Positions 14,901-26,455 of a stretch of 64,000 bases of DNA are shown piece by piece. The DNA is taken from assembly GCF_000182565.1 (NCBI RefSeq), contig NW_015971537.1:310001-374000 (forward strand). Direction: 5' to 3'. The position numbers and the translations under genes were made by a program. Origin of the DNA: Spizellomyces punctatus DAOM BR117 (lineage: Eukaryota > Chytridiomycota > Chytridiomycetes > Spizellomycetales > Spizellomycetaceae). The notes under the pieces were generated by a model. The model was given only the letters and a program-made list of their open reading frames with translations. It made no database searches and was not told where the DNA came from. Position 1 is the stretch's first letter; the number at the start of each line of letters is the position of its first letter.

Positions 14901-16498
14901 AGTATATATCGGCTGATACAAATAAGCTACGACTCGACTGGGAGGCCACGTTGATGCGAGCCATAAACGGACGACCTGGAGCAAACTATGTTCTCCTGCG
15001 ATCCTTGCACTTGGTAGCGCTGGGCATTTTTGTTTTTGTCCGCGCAGATTCGGTGAACATGATTCGGCATGTAGAAAGCTCTACCAAAAAGACCGGTCTG
15101 GGAGGCATGGCCGCCAATAAAGGTGGCATCGGTATCAGTTTTAGCATCAATGACACCAGCGTCGCTCTGGTTACTGCCCATTTGGCGGCTGGTCAGAGTA
15201 ATGTGGATGAACGAAATCGAGATTACTGGACAATCCATGATGGACTGAATTTCCGTGGAAGGAGATTAGCAGAACATGATATGACGTTCTGGTTCGGTGA
15301 CTTCAACTACCGGATCAGTGCTCCAAACGAAGAAGTTCGCAGACGGGTCGGCCACAAAGAGCTCGACTACTTGTACCTCAATGACCAACTCAATGAGCAA
15401 CGAGCCTCTGGTGGCGCATTTGAAGGATACCAGGAGGGTGCTATAACCTTTGATCCGACCTACAAGTATGATAACGGTACGACCATCTATGACACGAGCG
15501 AAAAGGCTCGTGCACCGGCATGGACGGACCGGATACTTTTCAAAGGTCGCCATATACTATTGCGAGAGTATGCCAGGGGAGAAAGTCTCATATCCGATCA
15601 CAGACCCGTTCGAGCGGTGTTTGAACTAGACAGTGTCATTATTGACCGAGATCGAAAGGATGTACTTCAAAAGGAGATATACAAGGAGAAAATGGCCAGC
15701 AAAGATCTCCCACCACCTTTGCCCGTCCGGCCACAAGGTCCACCGCCAAAGATCCAGCGGCCTCCATCCACAGGACTCCTTATTGACCTCGCGGAGGATA
15801 CAAATCCACAACCGCAACAAACATCCATCTTTCCAAGCGAGACAACACGTAAGCCTTTCAGGTGATTAACGTTAATGGCACGCTGCATGCTAACATAATA
15901 GTTCCGTAAAGCCGCATCCACAAGCATCGGTGCTGCTCTCGGTTTCCGCGACTCTTTCCCACCAGCACGACCCGATTCCTTCCCACCAACCAAAAGCCTC
16001 GATTCCTCATTACCTCCTCCATCATCTGATACTTACAAATGGTGGGAACGGCAAATTGATGATGCATGGATACCTAGGGAAGGCGATGGCAAGGTTCGTG
16101 TTGGTATATCGCTCATGACCCGTGAGAGCATTAGATTAATCGGCTGCTCAATGCAGAACCCATTTTACACATTCCCATCCCAGTCTACGTCATCCATTAA
16201 CTCTCAGCAACCTCTGGCCCCCCAACTGCCTCCGGCTGGCCGCTCCTTCACCGTCCCTTCAAACACCTTCAACCGACCCCCACAGACAGCGTCTGCAACT
16301 CCACGATCATATACTGTGTCTTCATCCGTGTCGGCAAGTAAACATAACCCTTTCTTGGATCCACCCAGGAATACCAACCCTTCGATGGATGTGGCGACTG
16401 GCGGATTCCCCGACTCCACAGAAAATAGTTCACGGCAGGGAACGGGGCGTGGGAAGTTGAATCCTGAGCTCATACAGTTGTTTGGACAAGGTGCATAG
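11942..16498 (+). CDS. SYNJ: Synaptojanin (Sac1 plus inositol 5-phosphatase)
   Basis: Phosphoinositide phosphatase of the synaptojanin/Inp51-53 family, which clears PI(4,5)P2 from endocytic membranes. Eighteen exons, running from 11942-12173 to 15912-16498, sum to 1132 residues. The N-terminal SAC domain has LISRLSCKRAGTR-like text, TEFDFHAIIK and the catalytic CLDCLDRTN (C-x5-R-T, residues about 424-431). The second half is an Exo-Endo-Phos domain with FLGTWNVNGK, KGGIGISFSI, FWFGDFNYRI, APAWTDRILFK and SDHRPVRAVF. The C-terminus is Pro-rich and contains two Asn-Pro-Phe tripeptides, the known ligand of EH domains. Exon 14 (14546-14555) is a 10-nt micro-exon needed to keep frame into LPEYSSSARVT. 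The last join uses an acceptor at 15910-15911; the nearer TAG acceptor would create a stop. Confidence 0.92.
14546..14555 (+). other. 10-nt micro-exon in the synaptojanin gene
   Basis: Ten coding bases flanked by an upstream TTACAG acceptor and a downstream GTACGT donor. They complete an Arg codon from the previous exon and add Leu-Pro-Glu. Skipping them would break the frame between the SAC and 5-phosphatase halves. Confidence 0.75.
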
Positions 16499-16597
16499 GA
16501 CGATGAAAGATTAGGGTTACCAGTTTTGGCAGTTTTAAACTATTATTTATCTGATACAAGCATCTGATAATCTCCTGTCCACAAATAGTTACCATCT

Positions 16598-16613
16598 AAA
16601 AAAAAAAAAAAAA
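16598..16613. repeat. Homopolymer A16 (T16 on the GAA1 strand)
   Basis: Sixteen consecutive adenines directly abut the GAA1 stop codon at 16614-16616. On the GAA1 strand the stop is followed at once by a T-run. The exact length is prone to sequencing error but lies outside the coding sequence. Confidence 0.9.
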
Positions 16614-19442
16614 TCACTGTTCCATTCCAATAATTACATTGGCCACCATATTCATAGGCCAGTACACATAGCAGATGAACGGCAACAACCAAGCGCCATA
16701 CAATGTCCACCCATCTACAACTTTGCCAGCAACACCTTGCGCAACGTCCAATCCCTCCCATAGTGACATAATACCTAGCAAACCAAGCGGGGAAGCCAAG
16801 GTAACAGCGGCCACGTTCAACAGAAATCGGTAATGACTTTCAGTTGGTCTCGCGAGGAGAAATGCTGGTACGCTGGGAATGGCGAGAAATACCGAGAGAC
16901 TTGGATTTAACGTTGATAATGCAATTAATGCGGCGCCCAGTTCCGCACACCCCAAGCACTTCAAGATCAGCCAAGCGGGTGCGGTGGTTCTCGTGCTTGC
17001 ACCTGAACCCTCCATCATTCGCTGCAGTGTTGGGATCATAAAGCTGTAGATTGTCGCTGTAACGACTACAACGGCTGCTGCCATATTAAATGGCTACAAA
17101 AAATGATGACTGAATGAGAATTTGCAATAACCTATTTCAGGCAAAACATCCATACGTACATTGACCTCCCCAATAAGCGCCATAAACCGCACAGTAGGTG
17201 CTAGGTAAAACGCAATCGCTCCCGCCGCATGACACAGGACTAGAGTCACAACCGGTAAAAACAAAGGGCGGATACGGATATTAAATGCCGATATATCGGC
17301 CGGATGATTCGCAACTTCTGTTCCTTCGATCAAGTTTGGTCGCGCCGGTGGACTTTGATGGAGGTCGCCAGACGCCCACCACATCACCAATGACTGTCCA
17401 TGAGATTACCATCAATTGCTGCGCATTCACGAATCGTCACTTTGTCTTCATACCTCAATAACCAACGTCACAGAGAGTAGAATTACAGGCGGTATGTAGA
17501 CCGATAATGGAATGAAAGACTGTGCAGTGGGCATGATATAGAACCAATACGCATGATGGAGTCTTTCAAGCAAGTTATTCAAGCTTCTCAAAGCTGATTC
17601 AATTGCTCTAAACAAGAATGAATAAGTACATGCAAATAAAAAGTAGATATCTCAGCCTTACCGTCCAATCTGATGCCCAGTGATCGGGTATTGGGTCCCT
17701 TTCACATCATGAAGACCCCTTACTGTCATGGCTTCAATGTGGTATCTAGTACTACATTAGGATCATACGCGGACTCTTGCAATATCCAGATGCAATACCT
17801 CGCATATAACGCATGGCTTGCAGTAGGAACACCAAGAGCCTGGCTCTTCATGTATTCAAGAATGATGTCCGCCTTATGGAAGTAGCTGGACCAGTTATCG
17901 TCAAACTTATTCGGTGAGACAACATTGTGAATTCCAACAGGGAGTCCCTCATATTGCGCGCATCGGACGACGGTGGTGACCAGATCGGCATTTGGCAGTA
18001 GGCCATTCAAACCATCTGAGATAAAAAGATAATTTTAATACCTATGGACGACTTTGATCGGCAAAACATTCCTAGAGTTTTTACCTACAAGGATTCCCAC
18101 CGCTGAATATGCTCCGTTACCATCAAATTCCAAATTAATAGCTTCATGAATGACACCCCCGTGTCTGTCAAGCGGATCGTATTGCAACCCTGAAACAATC
18201 GTCCTTTAGCCGATCAACCGATGGAAATCATCTACCAAGTTAGAGGAGCTTACATGATGAAAGGTCGCTCTGGACGCCATGGTAGGCTTCGAGCCATGCT
18301 TGAGTTCCAATCGGACTGGGGTGTGTGACCAAAAATATAAAGTCCTTGGCCCAATGCGAAAATCCTAGGGGTTTGCGTTAGGTAAAGTTATTTGCGTATA
18401 CAAGAACGGGATGTCTGATGCTTACTTGTCACGAATTTTGCAAACGCCAATACATAGCTAACCCCCTCGGCATTTACTAAAAGACGATTGGTAAAATCCA
18501 TACGAGCATTACGAATATGCATGGAGAGAAAGTGCTTACCGGCGCCATTTTCCAATAGCCACGGTGCCGATATGACAATCGCCTCTGTCCCATCGCCTCG
18601 GGGAGCGCGGAAAACCGCGTAAGAATTTGCTCCGGAAACTATTTCATCATGGCGCGCATGCAGAAAGTTCTGAGTTGACGCATCCAATCCAAAGCTGCGA
18701 AATTCCTGCTCAAGAAATTCTGCGTGCCTAGTTGAAAGATCTTTATATAAGCTCAACAGTTTCCATATGCGAATGAGATGCACAAAGTTCTAAGATCACG
18801 TTGACCAGAACAAAGCACCGCATTATCTCTTTCCGAAAAGGAGAGTCATTAATAGCAAGATCTCATACATACCCGGACACATTCTTGGAGGGATCCCCCA
18901 TTGTTCGTATCTGATCTCGATAGCTAGTGGCCACCCATAAGTCAAGATCGCCAAAATACTTTGAAGTCTGCCAACACACATCACTTGATTACTGCCGACG
19001 CTATGCAATGGACAGCACGCTCATAGAATAGCGCACTCACCTGCCCTGGTAGCAACGCATTTTCGTCGACCTTCGCGACGTGATGGAATTCGTCTCGGGG
19101 CAAGAGAAGCAACCACAAGAGTCCAACAACGTAAAATATCCAACTATTCATTGCAACCCATTAGTACTATTCCTGTTATCCCTGACAGACGGAAACAATC
19201 ATCCATAGTTCTTTAGGAGCCCACACTTGAACATGCAGTAAGACCCACCTCGAAGAAGAAATGACTTTCTGCAGGTAATACCCGACAACTCTGCGAAAAT
19301 GAATCCTCCTCAGCTCCTTTGCGAGCTTGGGCGGCGAAGGAGCCGCTGCCGTCGCGGACCGCTTGAAACGCAGCATTTCAGTTCCTTTAGCAGGTCCACC
19401 TCTAGCCTGGCTGGAAAGTTGACTCCATGTTGAGTGAGTCAT
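16614..19442 (-). CDS. GAA1: GAA1, GPI transamidase subunit
   Basis: Gaa1/GPAA1 is the ER membrane subunit of GPI transamidase, with a luminal peptidase-M28-like domain. The N-terminal exon ends after [13 protein letters not shown], and the next begins [20 protein letters not shown], the first membrane anchor, followed by [10 protein letters not shown]. Later exons give [37 protein letters not shown] and [11 protein letters not shown], then QAWLEAYHG, a strong family marker. Several hydrophobic helices follow between about 17500 and 16620. The start at 19442 gives the longest frame; an in-frame ATG at 19376 is equally possible. Not every exon boundary was fixed, so the span is firmer than the internal structure. 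The 3' end converges on synaptojanin with only 115 bp between stop codons. Confidence 0.88.
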
Positions 19443-19637
19443 GCTTATGTAAGCAGTCGGAGCAGAGGAGAAACAGCACTTGGTTTGCCCCTAAGCGATA
19501 CCATGGAATTGAGGGTATAGGCGACCCTTTTGAAAAATGCTATGTAGCCCGCTCTTCACCGTTTAATAGTGTACAGCAGACTCTTTTTCGAATAGTACGC
19601 AGCTCGGGACTACGTTTCCGATAGTGACTATTGGAAG

Positions 19638-21791
19638 ATGTCGTCCAGGAACGAACTCACCCCGAGCATAAGCTTATCGCCTGATTCGGCCATGAATCTT
19701 CCTGGACGATTTTCACGAAGCAAGCGGCCGAGCAAGTCAAAGAAAGAAGATCTACCTCCAAAGGAAACTCACCAGAAGATCGAAAGGCTCACGAAACGGA
19801 GTTTGTACGAACGGCTAACCTATGCTCTGGACATTCTTGTGCCGGAAGATGAGCCGGAGACTATGGTGGTCCCTGCTGGACATTTTTTGCAACAGGTCCA
19901 CTATGGAAAGATACATCGGTGGAGGGTGGCCCAGAATGAATTTGCGAATTTGCCGGAATATCTCATTGACCATCGAGAGAAAGAGCCCCACTACAATGTC
20001 TTTGTAAAGAGCGAAGGATGGTTCCCAATCTTTGACCTAACGTCAGCCTTTTTGAAGAGATGGGATATGCTATCCTTAATCTTGCTTATCTTCACAGCAT
20101 CGGTTACACCCTTCGAGACTGCGTAAGTAGGACGGGACATTGGATCTCTTGATTATGAGACAGGCTGGCTGTTTATCTTGCTTTCGCTACAAATCAAAAC
20201 TTATCAGCCCGCTTTTTGCAATAGATTCATCGCGAGCGACAACTCTATCAATATCATGTTCTTGATCAACCGCGTGGTTGACCTCGTCTTCTTCGTTGAT
20301 ATGTTCGTCCAAATTCGAACTCCCTATCGCGATCCTCAAACCGGGAGACTCGTCCGAGATGGCAAATCAATTCTGCTTCGGTACCTGAAATCGTGGTTTC
20401 TTATTGACTTGGTATCTGTAATACCTTTCGAGCTTGTGAACATGGGTCAAGGAGGGGGAAAGAAGAACTTGAATCAACTGAGACTTTTACGGTTTTTACG
20501 ACTTGCGCGTCTGTTGAAACTGCTTCGAGTCCTTCGAGCTAGCCGCAAGTTGAAACAATGGCAAGTGCATATAAACTTGCGTTACGCGACATTGAAGGTC
20601 CTCCAGGTAAGTCAAATAGAGTGTTTCGGAAATTTCAACAAGTTGACTGATTGAACGCATGTAGTATTGCATCATCATCATGTTCGTCATTCACTGGCTT
20701 GCATGCGGATACCGGTTGGCGGACGAGCAAAACGCTCCAACGGATCCTCCAGGATGGCTAGCAAACTACGCGACTTACGCCAACGTATCTCTTTCCTCTA
20801 TCTCACCCTGGGAAGCTTACGTCTTGGCAGTCTATTGGAGTTCGTCTACGTTCAGCTTGGTTGGGCCCCAATGGGAAGTCATCGCACCAACGACAGTTAG
20901 AGAAACCGGCTATGCGTTCTTTGCTACGTTTGTATCTTATATAACTGCGCTGTATTTGATTGGCTCCCTGGTCAACATATTGGGTATCGCCAATCGAGTG
21001 CAGAGGGAACATGATCTACGAGTCGATAACTATCTCGAGATGTTCGACCGTCTCAAGTTAGACCAGCGACTGAAGATCAAGGTGCACGAATATCTCTCGG
21101 ATCATTTTGCTGCTGCAACCACTCAGGCGTACACAAATCTTCTGAAAGACCTTCCTACCCAATTACATGGGTTTATTACAATGGAGATCTTTGTTGATTT
21201 TATTGGTCAAATACCCTACCTCGAACCATTTATCGATCGAGAGCCGTCCATGACGCAGGAACTCTGTCGCGGAATTGAGATTCGGACCATCCCAGCGAAT
21301 GCGCACATTTTCACTGAAGGGTATGAGGGAATCTACTACTTGGAACATGGAATTGTGGCAATCGAAGGAAGGGTGTATCCCAGGTAAAAAAAGAAAGTTT
21401 CTTATCGCGACATGCTCTCTCTCTCTCATTCCTCCTCTCACTGATATATTTCTGCAGCGGAAGCGTCTTTGGGCGAACTTCTCTACGTGAAAATATCAAG
21501 CAAAGCGAGTGCAGGGCATTAACCAACGTGACAATCCACGTCTTGCCCCTAACGATCTTGAAGAGCACTTTGGAAAGGAACCCAAAGATTCGATACTACG
21601 CCAAGCGATGGATAGCATGGCAGCTATTGAGGCGATACATATTCACGTATACGACTTTATACTACACTGCCGCGAAGAGGGGTGCAAGAATGATCCCGCC
21701 GCTCATGTCGATGAGGCCGAACTTGAAGGAAGGCGAATTCGACGATATTGACCTCGCGGTTCTTGAGCATATCAATGAATTCAATTATTAG
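19638..21791 (+). CDS. HCN/CNG-like channel with a non-GYG pore
   Basis: Six-transmembrane cation-channel architecture with a C-linker and a C-terminal cyclic-nucleotide-binding-like domain. Four exons (19638-20122, 20225-20606, 20665-21383, 21458-21791) encode 639 residues. S1 is near residue 140. S4 is textbook, with Arg/Lys at every third position (LLRFLRLARLLKLLRVLR). S5 begins IIIMFVIHWLACGY. The pore segment reads YWSSSTFSLVGPQWEVIAP, so the usual GYG is replaced by G-P-Q; S6 follows with ALYLIGSLVNILG. The C-terminal beta-roll has HIFTEGYEGIYYLEHGIV and SGSVFGRTSL, but its phosphate-binding cassette is eroded. Closest class is HCN/CNG/EAG; ion selectivity cannot be predicted. Exon joins are unambiguous by frame. 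Confidence 0.87.
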
Positions 21792-22367
21792 TTGTATCTT
21801 AATGATGGACCGATCGTTCATAATTGAACATGTGGCATTAGTGTAAAACATGGCCCTTCTAGAGGGAAAAAGCTTCAATGAATTGTGCTTTTATAAACAT
21901 GCTCGTTTGTAAGCAACATTTAGATGGAGATGAGGAGTCCTTTCACGATTGGCATCCGAAGCAAAGACTACAAAATCTAAAACGGTGACCCGCTAGTAGT
22001 GTGAAGCTTGGCCTTTTTTGAACGAGATAAACAGTAATATTAAAGGTGCGATATGTTGTTAGTCAAACAATAGGACAACGGGCGCACTGCTAATGAACAA
22101 TGGCAGCTGTATTGATGAATAATGGGCACTTAAGCACAGGTTGAGTTAAACTACTGTCAACAAAGAAAAGGAACCCGCATGTTTCTTGGAAATGGGGCTC
22201 ATGAACCTGGAGATTTCCAAAGTTGGTGGACTCTCCGATAGTCGAGATGGATGACGTGAGCTCACGGTATCGCACGATCTTGATCATGGCTTACGAAAAT
22301 CACCCTGCCGGTCTTCCCCACAGTTCATGGCATTGCACTTGGCATTCCAGTTTATACAAGAGCAAAT
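21792..22367. other. Intergenic region
   Basis: Space between the channel stop codon and the GFA-protein start. It presumably contains the channel 3' UTR and the next promoter. No other feature was recognised. Confidence 0.45.
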
Positions 22368-22887
22368 ATGATAAACGGCAGCTGTTTATGCGGCGATGTT
22401 CAATATGAATACACTGGGGAACTGGGAAGCATGACCGTTTGTCACTGCGGGTCTTGTCGCAAAGGTATAGGGCTGTAGTTTTTGGATTCGCATCTGCATT
22501 AGCCTCATATCAATAATTTTAGCGCAAGGACATAGTTGCGTTGCTGTAGTAGTAGATGCTACGCTTTTTAAATGGACGCATGGGCAGAAATGCATTAGAG
22601 AGTTTGAGTCTACGATCGGGAAGAAAAGAGCGTTCTGTGAACGCTGCGGAACTCCTTTGTATTCGCGTAGAGATGATCTTCCGACTGTCTTGAGGTATGT
22701 AATTCGTGGTTCTATAGTCGCATTTGTGGGTAGCTGACTCAATACTCGCAGACTACGGATGGGAACAGTGGATACACCCACTGACGCAACACCCGTTGCG
22801 CACATTTATGCCACAGACGTGCCAGCTTGGGCAGCACTGGACGATGACATTCCGCGGTACTCGGAACTAGAGCCAAGCCGAATGTAG
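22368..22887 (+). CDS. GFA/CENP-V-fold zinc protein
   Basis: Small protein of the Gfa-like/CENP-V fold (Mss4-like zinc fold). The family is named after bacterial glutathione-dependent formaldehyde-activating enzyme, but most members have no proven substrate. Three exons (22368-22464, 22523-22694, 22752-22887) give 134 residues. Zinc ligands are visible as C-L-C in GSCLCGDVQYEY, C-H-C-x2-C in VCHCGSCRK, and CERCGTPLYSRR. The order and spacing match the family. The start ATG sits directly before the first Cys motif, giving a minimal single-domain protein. No neighbour suggests a pathway. Confidence 0.82.
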
Positions 22888-23014
22888 TTGTCGCAAGGGA
22901 GTTAACTTCTGGCTTGCACATCAAGTGCAGTCTATTGCGATGCACTCTAATTCGCACTGCTATTTACATGCATTACAGACTAAGATATAACTAGAAACAT
23001 CGCCAACATACAAT

Positions 23015-24205
23015 CTAGATGATTTGCAAGTAATTTGACGGAGCAATTCCAACTGCTCCTGATGGTGTGCGAACCTGCCACCATTTGCCCTGACTGCTCA
23101 ACACCTCCAGCACGTCGCCTTTAGCGAATGAGACTTCGGTCGGGTCTTCAGGATTGGCTTCNNNNNNNNNNNNNNNNNNNNNNNNNNNNNNNNNNNNNNN
23201 NNNNNNNNNNNNNNNNNNNNNNNNNNNNNNNNNNNNNNNNNNNNNNNNNNNNNNNNNNNNNGCATATGCATTAGTATCGGCAGTAGATCTTTACGATTAA
23301 AGCATGATATGCTTACATGGGAAGAGTGCGTTGGCTTTTGTCACATTGGGCTTAGGACCAGTGTCCACAGCATATGGAGCGGTTTCAGAAGCTACAGGTG
23401 GGATCGCCGAGTCGCGGGGACCGGTGTAATCCTGGGGAGGAACGGCAGGAGCGATGCCGGGAGCGGGACCGTTGCGGGCACCGAAACGGGGTGTTGAGGC
23501 GAGGCATGGTGAAAGACAAAGCTATTGTCACCGTTCATGTTGTTCACGAAGGCTTTCTCGCTGGGAGCCAAAGAAGAATATCCAAGGAAAGCTACATCCG
23601 GGGACATTTCGGTTAAAATGTGATACCAGCAACTGTGAATGCATTAAGAGCATTAAGACACTTACATAGGCAAATGAGAGGAAGAATAGGCCCAGCAGCA
23701 AAGAGACCTCCACCGGATTTGGTACGACTAGGGACTCCAGGAATTGAAATATCTCCCAAGATGGAGTCCAAATCACTGGTGATAAAGACAAATCCAATCG
23801 CCAAAATGGCTACGAGCTACAGAGAAAAGGCTGTCAGTACCAGCTTCCATTGGTACCACAAAAAAGTATAGACTCACCGCGGTGCGGTAGTGTTCCATAG
23901 TAGCGGTGACAAGAAGCGCGGCTACACCGAGGAGAGTGAAAAGGTAGAAGAAGAGATGGAACCACGCGGCAGAGAGAGGGTTCTTTCCGCGACCGCGGAG
24001 GCCATCCTTGATATCGTCATACTGGCTTTGAAGGATGCATATACCGATGAAGGCAAAAAACCACCCCAGCTGATGAATAGAACAGCAATATTAGTTTTCC
24101 TCCCCAACTGTTTAACGCAAAAATGTCAAAGTCACCCACCACAGCCAAGATCAAGGTACCGAGGTATTTGTAATTCGACGTAATATTTTGCATAGCGTAA
24201 GGCAT
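23015..24205 (-). CDS. SHO1: SHO1-like osmosensor, interrupted by assembly gap
   Basis: Sho1 is a four-helix plasma-membrane adaptor with a cytoplasmic SH3 domain that recruits Pbs2 in the HOG pathway. The N-terminal exons encode hydrophobic helices, for example LGWFFAFIGICI and AAWFHLFFYLFTLLGVAALL, then LVAILAIGFVFI. The last exon gives a clean SH3 C-terminus, FAKGDVLEVLSSQGKWW and GIAPSNYLQII, ending at the stop codon. The start at 24205 precedes an Asn-containing short N-tail and helix 1. A 100-N gap at 23162-23261 removes the first SH3 strand and an intron boundary. The linker between helix 4 and the SH3 is hard to resolve: one candidate intron (donor GTGCCC, acceptor CCCCAG, near 23440-23490) keeps frame but is weak. 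Expect errors here. Confidence 0.8.
23162..23261. other. Assembly gap of 100 N
   Basis: Exactly 100 consecutive N, the common placeholder for a gap of unknown length. It falls within the SHO1 gene between the linker exon and the SH3 exon. Confidence 0.98.
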
Positions 24206-25516
24206 AGTCTGTGGTGTTTCCCGCGAAAAGCTTTGTAAAGTTCAGACAACTTGTTTGTAAGGAGGGGAGGCTCAAAAGGCGGATTCCGTTTTATACCAAA
24301 AGGTGTGAAGATCAGATGATGGTACGTACAGCCCGGGCAAAGGCTCTGAATACGTTCCCAGTTTGAAAAAGTCAAGGGCCGTCAGGCGTAACCCGCCAAC
24401 TTTCTTTAAATAGCAACTGATTTCGATTTCTATTTTAAGTTAAATGGCGTGAGGCCCAGTCACGAAAGTGCAGCGGCAAGGCTGTTGCCCATAAAAGGCA
24501 AAGTCACGTTCATTCATTTAAATAAGAAATGCTGACAGCTGAGCGGAGATCTCCGAAAGGAGGTTTTGATAAAAAGCAAGATCTTTTTGTCCATGCATGC
24601 AGGAATATAAACAAACACAGACACATGCAAACAGGGCTGAAAGTTACGCACGCTGTGTGGATTGCCACAAATGATAATCTTATTCATACTCTGCTTGCAT
24701 AGTTTAAAACATGTGCGTTGTTCATCTGATACAAGCATCAATGTTCTGCCCACGCGGAAGCAGATGCACAGAGCCTATGATTTCGTTTGAGCCACTGCTA
24801 TATGTGACATTTGTAGTGTTTCCGATTGAAATACATTTGCAAAACTAAGTCGTGTGGTCTACGAAATAGTAGCACATGGACATATTTTAAAAAGGATCGC
24901 AATTGCTCTCAGCAAAGTGCCTCTTATGGTGACTCCAAGGAACTGGGTGCGGGTATATATTTAATGTTTCCCGCTCCTTGGGTCAAGTCCAAAAGGAGTT
25001 GAGTACACATTTGAGAACAAATTAGTTTTGTAAAGTGCATGGCACTTCTTTGACAGCATTCTGCAAGCTGTATAACCGCAACCAAACATTCACCTTCATA
25101 AAAAATACCTTGACACTAGAATGAAATGAGAAGAATCACCAAACATGCATGGCACATTAAAGGATAATGCGCCTTCAGTATTCACAGTTGCACCCATCCG
25201 CGGGTGGTGAGCATGGCTAATGGAAAGTGACCATCGTCAAGAGAAAGAATACGACAGTCCAGAGCAATTGGCGCAGCGACTAATCCTCGAGCTATAGGTA
25301 TGGCAATCTTGCACAAAGTGGAACACCAGCCGAAACCAGTTACAAATGCCCATATTACTCTATATGACGCTCTCAAATGGCGCATGAGGTCGCGGAAGAA
25401 AATCAAAAACAACGGGAGATCCAAGACTCGTCAGCAACAGCTTGTATTTTTCCAAGAGAACCGACGCCCAAGCCCATCACAGATACACCTTAATACAATA
25501 AGAACTCCATCGTAAT
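24206..25516. other. Long intergenic region, nothing recognised
   Basis: About 1.3 kb between the SHO1 start and the RPS2 3' end. The only reading frames are under 85 codons and compositionally unremarkable. It should hold the SHO1 promoter and the RPS2 3' UTR. No tRNA, repeat or conserved protein fragment was seen. Confidence 0.5.
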
Positions 25517-26455
25517 CTACTGGCGCTTTCCAGTCTTGGCAAGCCAGTCAGACCTTGAAAAACAGAGGACTGTTGAGAACACGTTCCAAGCACGTCAATA
25601 GCAAGAAAACGAAAACTCACCATTCCTGGTAGGGACTCTTGGAGAACTTCGTCTCGGCCCAGAGATCGGGGGTGAGGAAACCGTAAGTGTTACCGATCGC
25701 CATGAAGGTAGCCTTCACGAAGTTACCGAGAGTCTTGGTGGAACCCCTGGCGGTGGTGTAACAGTCCTGGATACCAGCGAGCTGAAGAAGCTTCTTGGGC
25801 ACAGGAGCGGCAACAAGGCCGGTACCACGGGGGGCAGGAACAAGACGAGCAGTCACGGAACCGCACTTGCCGGTCACCTTGGCGGGGACGGTGTGAGGTT
25901 CACCGAGAATGGTACCCCAGTAACCACGGCGAACAGGAATGACGCTCAACTTGGCGAGGATGATGGCTCCACGGATGGCGGTGGCAACCTCCTTGGAACA
26001 CTTGACACCCAAACCGACGTGTCCATTGAAGTCTCCAATGACAACGAAAGCCTTGAAACGAGTACGCTGACCGGCACGAGTTTGCTTCTGCACCGGCATG
26101 ATCTTCATGACCTCATCCTTGAGCTTGGGGAGGAAGAAGTCTACGATCTGGTACTCCTTGATGGGCAAAGAGAAAAGGTAAATCTCCTCAATCGACTTGA
26201 TCTTGCCGTCCTTGACGAGACGTCCGAGTTTGGTGACGGGGACCCACTCCTTGGCCTGGTCGTCCTTGCGGCCTGCAGTCACCACGTCAACATTCAATGC
26301 CTGTAGGCCAGCGAAGAGTTGTCAAAAGACTTACCACCCCGTCTTCCCCTGCCACGGTCACCACGACGGCCACGCCTGTCGCCGCCACGTCCACCACGGT
26401 CACCGCGACCAAATCCACCACGTCCGCGACCTTCGGCCGATACTGCGTCAGCCAT
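25517..26455 (-). CDS. RPS2: 40S ribosomal protein uS5 (Rps2)
   Basis: Universal small-subunit protein uS5 near the mRNA entry channel. Three exons (26455-26335, 26272-25621, 25553-25517) encode 269 residues. The N-terminus is an RG-rich tail ([17 protein letters not shown]), a known arginine-methylation substrate in eukaryotic Rps2. The conserved body starts [18 protein letters not shown], then [20 protein letters not shown] and [20 protein letters not shown], ending [11 protein letters not shown]. The first intron must use the acceptor at 26274-26273: the nearer CAG at 26302-26301 would make a 33-bp intron and break frame. Its coding bases are GC-rich relative to neighbours, as expected for a highly expressed gene. 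It shares a 624-bp divergent promoter with the acidic protein at 27080. Confidence 0.96.
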
